A DNA stretch of 64,000 nt, taken from contig JASLNT010000022.1 in assembly GCA_030745875.1 (NCBI GenBank), forward strand, positions 1 through 64,000, in the 5' to 3' direction. Source of the stretch: Phycisphaerae bacterium (lineage in GTDB: Bacteria > Planctomycetota > Phycisphaerae > SM23-33). Position numbers and translations under genes: made by a program. The first letter of the stretch is position 1; each line of letters begins with the position of its first letter. Below, piece by piece: positions 52,160 to 60,826 of this stretch. The notes beneath the pieces are model-generated. The model had not been told where the DNA came from. It saw only the letters and a program-made list of their open reading frames with translations, and searched no databases.

Positions 52160-53815
52160 TCACGCTCCTTTATTCAGAACCCCCACCTGTTTGATCTCAT
52201 CGTCTTTCTCGCCAATATGGTAAAACGATCCGCTCAAGGCGATATTCACCCTTATCTTCCTGTAACCGGGGATGTTGACCTCTACGCCTTTCTTATCACC
52301 GCGCGGAGCGTGGGCGTACAGCAGCCATTGGCGATTCGGCTTCTCGCCGATCACGCGTGCGAGCGTGAAGACCGGGAATACCGAATTGAGTTTGAGCGGA
52401 TATTCCGGATCGAGGCTGGTTCGAAGATGATACCAGCGGTTCCGGTCCTTGAGACGCTGCGGAACGTTCGTCTTGAACGGATGCAAGTTCTCCGCCGGCC
52501 GGACCAACTTGCCCTTGCGCCAGAAACGCGTCAGGGTCTTGTCGCTGTGCACCAGGTCCACCGCCTTGATAATCGCATTAAAGTAAGCCTCCCAACGCTC
52601 GCGTTTATCGGCGCTGGACCGCCATTCCCGGGCGACTCTCGGGGTAAGCAGCCACATTCCGTATTGCACCCACCCTCGATAACGTTCCGGCGATGGGGGG
52701 AAGCCCTTCTTCGTGTAGGTCGTGTAACGGTCGTTCTGCTTGCCAGGCAGGTTACCGTCCCAGAAAATCACTTCATGCCAGAACTCCGGCTTGATCTTCA
52801 ACGCCTCGGTCTTCAGGAGCACCATGTTCATCGCTTCGGTCTGACAGCTCCAGGCGCCCCAGATCGACTTCTGCGGCTGCCAGTGGTTGTCGTAGTATTC
52901 CGCCACGGCGCCGCCCCAGATCACCGGGCCCGGATCGACGTACTTGTCGGTAATAAGGGAATATGTTTTCCAGGCGCTCCATCGCCCCAGATGATTCGGA
53001 CCGAGAGCGCTGTACGCCGCAAATCGACTGTTCTTTCGCCAGGCGTCCTTGACTAGCGCCCCCCGCATGGATGTCAGCATCGCGCCATACCGCCGGATCC
53101 AGCCTTCGGCGACTACTTTGCGTTTGAAGGCGTTGTCCCTGCCTTTGCCGTACTTGTCGAGATAGCGTTTGGATTTTCTTCCGACTTCGTGCCAGCGAAG
53201 ATCGTGGGCTTCGTTGTTGCTGACGATGATCACCATCGGCGGATCGGGGTAGGCTTCCTGGATCGCCTTCATTCCGGGCGAGCCCATCCAGTACTCGCCC
53301 ACCTGACGCCACGGTTCGACGGCGCCGAACGGGCTAAGCTGCTTAGCGGTGAGTTTGACTTTCCCGTCCTTGCCTTTGATCGGTTCGTGCGGAACGACCA
53401 GCGGGCTTTTGTCCGGCGGTAGTTTTCGCCACTTCAACTTGTGATCGTAGAGCGTCGCCTCCCACTGCCCGCCTGTTATGAGAACGAAAGGCATCTTCCA
53501 CTTGCGAAGTGTTTTCAGTCCGGCTTTGTTTTCGCCCAAGGCGTTGCCTGCGTCGCGCTGTGGAACCGGGGTGGGTAGCCAGGGCAGAAGATGAGAGCCT
53601 TTGGAAATCAAGTCGATCTGGTAGGAAAGCGGACAGTACCGTCGATGCCAATGCGCCGCAAGCGGCAGGGGGCGCCCTTCGGGACTGTTGTTCTTCCGAA
53701 GAGCCTCGGAGCGGATGACCTTCGCAGCCGGCGGCATGCTTTCATCGGCACGGCAGACAGACGCACCCCAATCCGCCAGAAAAAGAGATACGCAAAAAGC
53801 TGCCAATAATTTCAT
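52160..53815 (-). CDS. Unrecognised exported protein
   Basis: 551-aa exported protein (signal peptide ~1-23 from ATG 53815, AAGGA at 8 nt). I do not recognise a family. Visible features are VIIVSNNEAHDLRWHEVG near 210-227, an acidic residue in a conserved-looking NNE, and Trp-rich stretches (RWSAWKTYS, WGAWSCQTEA), suggesting carbohydrate interaction or a TIM-barrel glycoside hydrolase. Its partner downstream is the SGNH/beta-helix protein. Probably takes part in polysaccharide degradation. Confidence 0.55.
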   Translation of the reverse strand: MKLLAAFCVSLFLADWGASVCRADESMPPAAKVIRSEALRKNNSPEGRPLPLAAHWHRRYCPLSYQIDLISKGSHLLPWLPTPVPQRDAGNALGENKAGLKTLRKWKMPFVLITGGQWEATLYDHKLKWRKLPPDKSPLVVPHEPIKGKDGKVKLTAKQLSPFGAVEPWRQVGEYWMGSPGMKAIQEAYPDPPMVIIVSNNEAHDLRWHEVGRKSKRYLDKYGKGRDNAFKRKVVAEGWIRRYGAMLTSMRGALVKDAWRKNSRFAAYSALGPNHLGRWSAWKTYSLITDKYVDPGPVIWGGAVAEYYDNHWQPQKSIWGAWSCQTEAMNMVLLKTEALKIKPEFWHEVIFWDGNLPGKQNDRYTTYTKKGFPPSPERYRGWVQYGMWLLTPRVAREWRSSADKRERWEAYFNAIIKAVDLVHSDKTLTRFWRKGKLVRPAENLHPFKTNVPQRLKDRNRWYHLRTSLDPEYPLKLNSVFPVFTLARVIGEKPNRQWLLYAHAPRGDKKGVEVNIPGYRKIRVNIALSGSFYHIGEKDDEIKQVGVLNKGA

Positions 53816-53853
53816 AGCGCCCGTCCTTTCACAACCGGCAAATCTAACAGCTC

Positions 53854-53949
53854 TCAGCCCCCTGCGCCCACTCTTTCCTGCAGCGTTTCCAAGAGGTCGT
53901 CGAGATCGGAGCTGGTATTTGCCTCGACCGGACCTTCCAAATCGTTCAT
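53854..53949 (-). CDS. Possible tiny acidic protein (31 aa)
   Basis: A frame of 31 codons reading MNDLEGPVEANTSSDLD and then a DLLETLQERVGAGG end. Codon use is coding-like and there is a modest GAAAG 4 nt upstream of the ATG. It lies 38 nt before the start of the exported protein and would be in the same transcript. May be a leader or small protein; no homologue known to me. Confidence 0.3.
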   Translation of the reverse strand: MNDLEGPVEANTSSDLDDLLETLQERVGAGG

Positions 53950-54015
53950 TATCTTTCAATAAACCCTGTGCAGGCAGCGATAAATACAAATAATTCATAA
54001 CCAGGGAGAATGAGT

Positions 54016-57000
54016 ATGAAATCTTCGCATGCGTGTTGTGTTATTCTGGTGCTGGCTGGACTTTCGGGGCTACCGAAGGCTCCCTGCCAGGCCGGAGAGC
54101 TTGCAAGCTTCGCCTGCACAGAACACGCCGATCGCAATTGGCCTCGAATGCTGGTGGGGTATGATGTCTCTCTTCCTCAGGGCAAGGCCTACACGAATCA
54201 GGTTCGACTCGTCGACGACAAAGGCGCCGAAAACGCGTTCCAGCTCGCAGCGGTCAAGCTACACCAGGATCGCAGCATCAAATCCTGCCGCGTTCACTTC
54301 TATGCTGAGTTGACGCCCGGCGGGAGCTATCGCTATCGCCTGGAAAATGGAAGACCGGCAACCCACGGTAAGCAAGGCGTAACCAGCCGCCTCCGCGGCG
54401 ACCGTCTTGAGGTAAGCTCGCCCCGCCTGGCGGTGGAACTGCCCGCCCCGGGAAGCAAGAAATACAAGACGCCGATTCCGGGCGATCAGGCTCCACCGCC
54501 AATTCTGCGCTTCCGCATGAGCAACGGTAAATGGGCCGGTAAGGGCGGGCTGCAGACCAAACGAAAGGTCACCGCTTTCTCGCAGCAGGTTGTCGCCCAA
54601 GGGCCTCTCTTCCACGAAACCGCTTACCGAATAGACTTTGCGCCCGGCGGGCGATACACGGTCCGCGTGCGCGTGGAGAAGGAGCTATCCCTGGTCCATA
54701 TATCCGAGGAGTTCGACATGGGCGCTGCGCTGCCCAACGAGAATCGGTTTGTCCTCGAACTCAACGCAGGATGGGATCCGAAGAAAGCGGTCTGGAGTTC
54801 CTACGCCAAACCGGACCGGGCGACCCAGCTTGCCGGGAAATGTCACTTTCACGGCGTGGGCTGCTGGGAGCAGGCGCTGGACTTCAGCAAACCGGGCGTT
54901 CACGTCGGTCTGAGCAACTTTCAGGATTTCGGTCGGGGAGCGACGTGGTACGGGCTTACCGGGCCGGACAAAACGTCGCCTTACGTGGGCGTGATGAGCC
55001 AGCACAGCGGCGCGTGGCGGTTGTCGCGTCCGGCCGCGGGCGATATCCAGTGGACCGCACGCAAGACTGTCGAGTTGCGACTCCCGCTGAATCCCTATCT
55101 TCAGGGGCAACCAATGAACCCGTTCTCCACCGCCGAGATCGACCCGGATCTGCCGCCTACCCTCGGCAGGCGCCACTGGGCGCTGGTGCTTGAATCCCGC
55201 CCCACCAAGGAAGACGGAGCGTTTGACACCGCGCCGCACTATCTCTATCGGCGTTATTACGGATCTCTCAACCTTGACGACTACAAGGATTTCATCCTGG
55301 ACTGGCCCGATGCGCAGAAGCGTTACCCTCGCCTGCTGGGAACGCCAAAGAGCATCGCACGCCTCAAAGCCAATCTGGACCGCTGCCCCGACGGAGAGAA
55401 ACTGAAGAGAAACTACCTGATCAGCGGTAGCGATAAGGACGCCAAGAGCGCTCTGGCAAGCGCCATGCGCGGGGCAACCTGGCGGTTAAGTGCGTTAGAT
55501 TGTCACGTGGCTCATTTTCGCCAGTTCCAGAACGACATGCGCTTTCTTTTCACCGTCGATACCGCCCTGGCCTGGCCGGAATTGCCCGCCGAAGCCCGCA
55601 AAAAACTCCGGGCGAAGATGGCGATCCTGGCGTACATGCTCACAAACGCAGACTTCCTGCCCCGCGGAGCCGGCGTGCATCTGGGCAATCCCAACATGGC
55701 GATCAACCGCACCATGGGCATTACCCTCTACGGTCGGATGCTGCCGGATCATCCCATGGCAAAGAAATGGCTCGACGATGCGTCGGAGTATCTCAAGTGG
55801 TCGATCTCGCATGATGTTACCCCGGCTGGCGGGCAGTTTCGCGAATGCCCGGGCTACGCGACCTACGGACCTACTGTCTTCCTGACTGTGGCGGCCGCCG
55901 CAATGCGGGATGCAGGCTACGATCTGGACAAATTCGACTCCCTCAAAGACATGGGGCGGTGGTTTATTGACATAGCGACCCCGTCGACCCATCCGCGCGG
56001 ATGGGCCAAATCGGGCGGACAGGTCAAGGAGGTGCGCGAGGAGGGCATCAAGGGGCGGAAGATGCGAGTGCTGCCCGGTTTTGGAAACGGGCGGGACATA
56101 CCCGGCGGGCAAGTGGAGATGCTCCTGGCCGGGCTCTTTGCAAAGAGCGATCCTGATCTGGCGTCCCGTCTAATGGGCTCCTTCCATGAGTCAGGCGGAT
56201 TCCTCGGTACGGAAGCCCGAGACCCTCGCATGTGGTTCTACTGGAACCCGGACATCAAACCGGTGACGCCGAAATACACCGACAAGGTCATAACCGGTTT
56301 CGGCGGAGTGCTCCGCGCACATCAGGGCGACCAGGAGTTCTGCGCGGGCCTGCGTCAGGGATACATGCAAAGCCACTGGAACCCCGACCAGGGCGACTTC
56401 GTTCTATACGCCCGAGGGCGGTGCATCGCCCCGCCTACCGGATGGTGCTACAACCCGGCGCCCAAGGGAATGAACCATGATTCGCTGATCGCTTTCGGCG
56501 AGCCCCTGGCCGGTCACGAGCACGGGCGGGTCGATACGTTCATCCGCGACTACGGGTTCACCCCTTCGCTGGGATATCTCGGCGGAGTACAAACCTACAA
56601 ACGCAATCTGGGTAAGAAGCTCGATGCGCCGTTCGATTGGCATCGCCAGATCCTGATGGTGCGCAACAGGAAGGTCACCAGCCCTAACTACGTGCTCATG
56701 CGAGACACCATGCGGGGCGAGAAACTCCATCCGAGTTGGTGGTATCAGTGGCTCAACACCAAGGCGGAATCGATAACCCCTATCCCCGGCGGAGTGCGGG
56801 CGAGTTTCCCCGAGAAGATCATGCTCGACATCCTCTTCCTTCACGCCAAACGCGTAAAGACCGAACTTCTGCAGGGCAAGTTCAACTACTCCTTCCATGA
56901 AGACTACTGCCAACTCAAAACGCACCGGGCCGCGGGCGAAGACTACTTCGTTCTCTTCTACCCCTACAAGGCTGGCGAAGCGCCCCCTGAGAGCGCCGAG

Positions 57001-57816
57001 CTTCTTGCTCCGGGAGTCGCCAGGATTATAACCTCCGAGTCGAAGGACTATGTCTTCGCCAGCACCGACAAGCCCGTCAAATGGAAGAATGACCGTGTCT
57101 CGCTTGAAGGTTACGCAGGCATGGTGCGGGTAAAGGACAAGATCGCCCAACTCGTAAACGCCTCCGCCCAGCCGGCGACGCTTCGATATGGTAAGGCGGA
57201 AAAGACCGGACCAGGCCCATGGGAGGCCAAGACTCAGATCGACTCGACAGTAGATGTGGTCAGGGCTCCGATTCGCAAGTCTCCGGGCAAACCAGTGGGG
57301 AAAAACGTAGCGGCTGTCGGTCCTGCGGTCAAAACCGATGATCCCAAGGTGCATTCCGAGAATATTACCGGATGGGTCGCTGTCGATGGGCAGACAGTAA
57401 CGCTGGTTGCAACAGGCGGACTGGGGACCATAGGATACAAGGACTTCTACGTAAAAGGAGAAGCGCCGTTCACCTGCATCTGGAAGCCGCGTGAAATCAC
57501 GCTCGAAGCCAAGGGCAGACGGCGCGTCTTTGTCATGCCGATCCCGGAAAACTTGGTCCCGACAAATCTGCTTCCGCCGAAGGGCTCTCTGCCCGAATCA
57601 ACCCTGAAGAACATGACCGTTAACGGATGGATCAATTGGCCGTGGGCGCCGTCGATGGAGATCAACGGCGTGATCGTTCAGGGCGGATGGTTCGACGGAG
57701 TGATGGCCGTCGGGCTCGATAGAAGACAATCCAAGGCAATCATCCGCCCTTACACCAACCCTCCGGTCTGGAAACAGAACGCAACCACACGCCTTCTTCC
57801 GACACCGACTGAATAA
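54016..57816 (+). CDS. Heparinase II/III-like polysaccharide lyase, exported
   Basis: 1266-aa exported protein (signal peptide ~1-24). The layout fits the heparinase II/III-like fold: N-terminal beta-domain (~30-410), an (alpha/alpha) barrel (~430-790) and a beta-sandwich C-terminus (~830-1240). The catalytic-looking segment is FRECPGYATYGP with E610, Y614 and Y617, near the E-x-x-G-Y-x-x-Y pattern of the family. Cofactor-free cleavage of uronic-acid polysaccharides would be expected; specificity is unknown. ATG 54016 with GGGAG at 7 nt is preferred over ATG 54010, which is too close to it. Divergent from the neighbouring exported-protein gene. Confidence 0.65.
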   Translation: MKSSHACCVILVLAGLSGLPKAPCQAGELASFACTEHADRNWPRMLVGYDVSLPQGKAYTNQVRLVDDKGAENAFQLAAVKLHQDRSIKSCRVHFYAELTPGGSYRYRLENGRPATHGKQGVTSRLRGDRLEVSSPRLAVELPAPGSKKYKTPIPGDQAPPPILRFRMSNGKWAGKGGLQTKRKVTAFSQQVVAQGPLFHETAYRIDFAPGGRYTVRVRVEKELSLVHISEEFDMGAALPNENRFVLELNAGWDPKKAVWSSYAKPDRATQLAGKCHFHGVGCWEQALDFSKPGVHVGLSNFQDFGRGATWYGLTGPDKTSPYVGVMSQHSGAWRLSRPAAGDIQWTARKTVELRLPLNPYLQGQPMNPFSTAEIDPDLPPTLGRRHWALVLESRPTKEDGAFDTAPHYLYRRYYGSLNLDDYKDFILDWPDAQKRYPRLLGTPKSIARLKANLDRCPDGEKLKRNYLISGSDKDAKSALASAMRGATWRLSALDCHVAHFRQFQNDMRFLFTVDTALAWPELPAEARKKLRAKMAILAYMLTNADFLPRGAGVHLGNPNMAINRTMGITLYGRMLPDHPMAKKWLDDASEYLKWSISHDVTPAGGQFRECPGYATYGPTVFLTVAAAAMRDAGYDLDKFDSLKDMGRWFIDIATPSTHPRGWAKSGGQVKEVREEGIKGRKMRVLPGFGNGRDIPGGQVEMLLAGLFAKSDPDLASRLMGSFHESGGFLGTEARDPRMWFYWNPDIKPVTPKYTDKVITGFGGVLRAHQGDQEFCAGLRQGYMQSHWNPDQGDFVLYARGRCIAPPTGWCYNPAPKGMNHDSLIAFGEPLAGHEHGRVDTFIRDYGFTPSLGYLGGVQTYKRNLGKKLDAPFDWHRQILMVRNRKVTSPNYVLMRDTMRGEKLHPSWWYQWLNTKAESITPIPGGVRASFPEKIMLDILFLHAKRVKTELLQGKFNYSFHEDYCQLKTHRAAGEDYFVLFYPYKAGEAPPESAELLAPGVARIITSESKDYVFASTDKPVKWKNDRVSLEGYAGMVRVKDKIAQLVNASAQPATLRYGKAEKTGPGPWEAKTQIDSTVDVVRAPIRKSPGKPVGKNVAAVGPAVKTDDPKVHSENITGWVAVDGQTVTLVATGGLGTIGYKDFYVKGEAPFTCIWKPREITLEAKGRRRVFVMPIPENLVPTNLLPPKGSLPESTLKNMTVNGWINWPWAPSMEINGVIVQGGWFDGVMAVGLDRRQSKAIIRPYTNPPVWKQNATTRLLPTPTE

Positions 57817-57849
57817 CACTGCCGGACGACAACATCGACGCAAACCGCC

Positions 57850-58929
57850 CTACCACTTCTTAACGCGCTGGAGCACGGTGTCCTGGTCCTCGGGTATTGC
57901 GGGGATCCACAGCATTATTCCCGTCGGATCGGTCCTGCTGATAAACTCATCGATTTCGTCCAGTTTCAAATCTACGATTACTGACTTGCCGGCGGACTGT
58001 ATCTTCTCGATCAGGGGCAACCACTGCATGATCGGCGAATCGTCGCCGTAGCCCTGGACCCATTGAACGGCTTTCAGATTCGGAAGCGTGAGCACCGAAT
58101 CGATATTCTTGCCGACGCCCGGACCATCGAGGTGGAACACATTGCAGTCGAAACACTCGGCCTCTTTGCGGATGATCGGGAGGCAGAACTCGTCAAAGTG
58201 CTCAGGCGATATCAGCGTTGCAAAATCGCACGCCAGAACGTTAAACTTCTCCGGCGAGGGGAGGTTCATCCAGGTGACCGACAGTTGCCCGGCGGCTTTC
58301 AGTTTGCGGTCGAAGTGATCGTATATTTCGAGGTACTCGGTCCATACCTGCTCGATAAGCGCCTTGAGCTTGTCGGGCGACATGAGAATATCCATGCACA
58401 TCCGGCCCATGTCGCGCAGACCAGCCGTGCAGTCGATGCCGGCGTACATATCAGTGTAACCGACGAGGAATTCTCCGTCGGCGATCTCAAGGGCCTTATC
58501 GGTCATCTCGTCGACGGCGCGGAGGAATCTGTTGTCTTTCTGGACCTTAATCTCGGGGAGATTGTCCAGATCGTCTATACACGGGTGCGTCCAGGCGGTA
58601 ACATCATCGAACACCGCCAATTGGCCCAGGAACAGGTTGTACGCAACGGCGCTGATGTTCGGCCAGTAGACCGGAAACGTCTCGCCCTTGAACTCGGTGT
58701 TTTCAAGCGAATCAACAAACGTCTTGATCTGGAAGTCGACGTCGAGCCAGCGTTCCTCAGCCGTCGCCCACGGTCCCGACACGGTGCGATGACGTTCGTA
58801 CTCGATATTGTGGTGATGGAATCGCACCGGCGGGCGATCGATGATCTTCTGTTCGTACCAAGCGTAGATGCGCTCCAGGCATTCGTTGACATCAGGCTTG
58901 CTGGTCAGATTATGGCCGCGATGGGTCAT
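57850..58929 (-). CDS. URO-D/MtaA-like family protein
   Basis: 359-aa TIM-barrel protein of the uroporphyrinogen decarboxylase superfamily, no signal peptide. It lacks N-terminal heme-pathway signatures (no clear RQAGRY); the conserved C-terminal part FHLDGPGVGKNIDSV and WVQGYGDDSPIMQW resembles the methyltransferase-like subgroup (MtaA, MtbA relatives) active in corrinoid methyl transfer. Its position between a polysaccharide lyase and a GH16 suggests demethylation or an intermediate role, but that is inference. RBS is weak. Confidence 0.7.
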   Translation of the reverse strand: MTHRGHNLTSKPDVNECLERIYAWYEQKIIDRPPVRFHHHNIEYERHRTVSGPWATAEERWLDVDFQIKTFVDSLENTEFKGETFPVYWPNISAVAYNLFLGQLAVFDDVTAWTHPCIDDLDNLPEIKVQKDNRFLRAVDEMTDKALEIADGEFLVGYTDMYAGIDCTAGLRDMGRMCMDILMSPDKLKALIEQVWTEYLEIYDHFDRKLKAAGQLSVTWMNLPSPEKFNVLACDFATLISPEHFDEFCLPIIRKEAECFDCNVFHLDGPGVGKNIDSVLTLPNLKAVQWVQGYGDDSPIMQWLPLIEKIQSAGKSVIVDLKLDEIDEFISRTDPTGIMLWIPAIPEDQDTVLQRVKKW

Positions 58930-58962
58930 GTTTCCTTGTAGCCCTTCAAACCTCTATCCACT

Positions 58963-60411
58963 TTACTCAAGATAAAGATCGTCAATCTTGAAGTAGTGTC
59001 CGTTGCTGACCCCTCCGCCCCAACCGACAGAAAAGAGCACCTTGATCTTGGCTGGATCCACACCGCTCTTCTTGACGTCATTCAAATCGATCGTACAGCG
59101 ATGCCATTTCCCGTCAGGTTTGAAACCGAGTGACGCCAGGGAAGCTTCGTATGACTTATCGTTGCTGTCGGCGATAAACACCTTGAACGAATCCCAGCCG
59201 GCGGCGTCTTTCGACTTCACTGCAAAGCCCATCTTCTTGAACTTTGAAATGTCGGCGGTTCCTGAACCATACTTCGGGTTCATTTCCACAACCCAACGGC
59301 TCCAACCGTGATTCAACACGAACTTGTATGACAACTGACCCTCAAGTTTATCTTTGAAGTCGGCGATCATGGCGGCCGATTCCTTACTTCGGCCTTGTGG
59401 TTTCCAGGCGTAGCTCTGCGAATCGGAGCCAGCGTCCCAACCGCATTTCTTGTTCACGGATTTCGGGTATTCGCTAAAATGATGAATGCCAACCTTCTTG
59501 CCCTTATACGGTTCGGACGCTACGTAGTCGTCGGCGGCCTTGAACTTCCTGTCTTCGTCTCGCTGATAGACTCGCACGTAGTCGATAATGTACTCGGCCG
59601 GAAGTTCAGCCTTCTCCATGTCTCCGCCGTTGTCCCCGCCAAGGGCAAGATTGATTATGATGTACTGAGGATGATGGAAGGGATTCTTCGGTCCCCAGGC
59701 GGGATTGGCGTTATACGTGTCAGCCAGCCTGGTCTCGTTCAACAGCCTGTCGTCAACATACAGGCGGATCGACTTTGTGTCCCAATCCATGCGCCAGATG
59801 TGATACTCATTGAGCCACTCGTCTCCACCGAGATCTTTGACCTTGACCTTCTTGCCGCTCCATTTGGGGCTCCAACGCTTGCCGGTCCCACTTGCGACGT
59901 TGGCCAGAATCATCTCCCGGTAGTACTCCATGATGTCAATCTCGCCGCTGCTGGGCCACTCGCCCTTGTCGCCGACTGTCCAAAACGCCGGCCACATTCC
60001 CTGGCCGTGGGCAAGCTTCGCCTTCATCACGAACCGGCCCATAGTCCAACTGTGCAGTCCCTTGGTCATCAGAGATGAAGACGTATACTCGATGAACTTG
60101 GTTTCCTTCCAATCGCCGGAGCCTTTTACATAGTTCGGATTCCGCTTAATGTCCTCGCGGGCAGTGATATGGAGTTTTCCGTTTTTGCATTTGGCGTTGT
60201 CCGTCTGATACCACTGCGCCTCGTGATTGCGCACAAACCCCTTCTCGAACACCCAGTTCTTCGGATTCGGCGCGCCATCCTTGTTGAACTCGTCGGCCCA
60301 GACAAGCTTATAACCGCCTTTGGTGAATTCCTCGCCGACCTTGTCGGCATTAGCTGGACAAGCAATCGAAAAAACACCCAGAACCACCGTAATCAGCATC
60401 TTGTTGAACAT
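58963..60411 (-). CDS. GH16 beta-glucanase/agarase-type hydrolase with C-terminal carbohydrate-binding domain
   Basis: 482-aa exported enzyme (signal peptide ~1-23, ATG 60411 with AAGG at 6 nt). The GH16 domain (~30-285) has the catalytic motif EIDIMEY with E157 nucleophile, D159 and E162 acid/base, and WPAFWTVG ahead of it. The C-terminal ~180 residues form a beta-sandwich resembling CBM4/9- or CBM11-type modules (WHRCTIDLNDV). GH16 cuts beta-1,3/1,4-glucans, agarose or carrageenan; the context of sulfatase and lyase suits marine polysaccharides. 33 nt downstream of the URO-D-like gene start in the same direction. Confidence 0.82.
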   Translation of the reverse strand: MFNKMLITVVLGVFSIACPANADKVGEEFTKGGYKLVWADEFNKDGAPNPKNWVFEKGFVRNHEAQWYQTDNAKCKNGKLHITAREDIKRNPNYVKGSGDWKETKFIEYTSSSLMTKGLHSWTMGRFVMKAKLAHGQGMWPAFWTVGDKGEWPSSGEIDIMEYYREMILANVASGTGKRWSPKWSGKKVKVKDLGGDEWLNEYHIWRMDWDTKSIRLYVDDRLLNETRLADTYNANPAWGPKNPFHHPQYIIINLALGGDNGGDMEKAELPAEYIIDYVRVYQRDEDRKFKAADDYVASEPYKGKKVGIHHFSEYPKSVNKKCGWDAGSDSQSYAWKPQGRSKESAAMIADFKDKLEGQLSYKFVLNHGWSRWVVEMNPKYGSGTADISKFKKMGFAVKSKDAAGWDSFKVFIADSNDKSYEASLASLGFKPDGKWHRCTIDLNDVKKSGVDPAKIKVLFSVGWGGGVSNGHYFKIDDLYLE

Positions 60412-60539
60412 AAACATCCTTCCTTCGTCGAGTTCGATCCGCACATTAGTACTCTCGCCGGGCACGTTTGCTTATCGAGTCCGGCCTTCATCGGTTTCAA
60501 GGTTTCAAGGTAGGACCTCTGAACTACATTTTACCATAG

Positions 60540-60734
60540 CTCTCCACCTACCGCCATCGCAGTGTGATTCCCTTCTTGTTCAAACGCCTACCTGCATACC
60601 TGGAATCCGTCGACGCCGAACTTCCTGCAGAGACCCCGGCCTACGATCTGGAGAAGCCAACGACAGACCCTCCAAAGGGCGGACCAAACAAGAGAAACCC
60701 AAAGAATCTACGGGCGATCGTAAGCAATAATTGA
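60540..60734 (+). pseudogene. Possible gene remnant or small ORF
   Basis: The 416-bp gap before the WD40 gene holds an open frame of 64 codons preceded by TAG with no ATG; from a GTG at 60564 it would read MIPFLFKRLPAYLESVDAEL and continue to a basic, Asn-rich end. No family is recognised. Codon use looks protein-like, so it may be the 3' end of a lost gene or a small gene with GTG start. Confidence 0.2.
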
Positions 60735-60751
60735 TTCCGCGAATTTGATTA

Positions 60752-60781
60752 TTGACCTGATCGCCAGAGGGAGGCTATCGT
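60752..60781 (+). promoter_or_regulatory. Predicted promoter for the WD40 membrane protein
   Basis: TTGACC (60752-60757), 18-nt spacer, TATCGT (60776-60781); the leader would be about 40 nt before ATG 60827. Confidence 0.35.
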
Positions 60782-60826
60782 TTTGCGGTAACGAAAAACT
60801 CTGATACGGACGTAAAGGGCCGTTCT

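Noticed and set aside
57850-58929. Heme-pathway HemE
   Set aside because: Lacks the N-terminal HemE signatures and lies among carbohydrate genes, so the broader URO-D superfamily call is safer.
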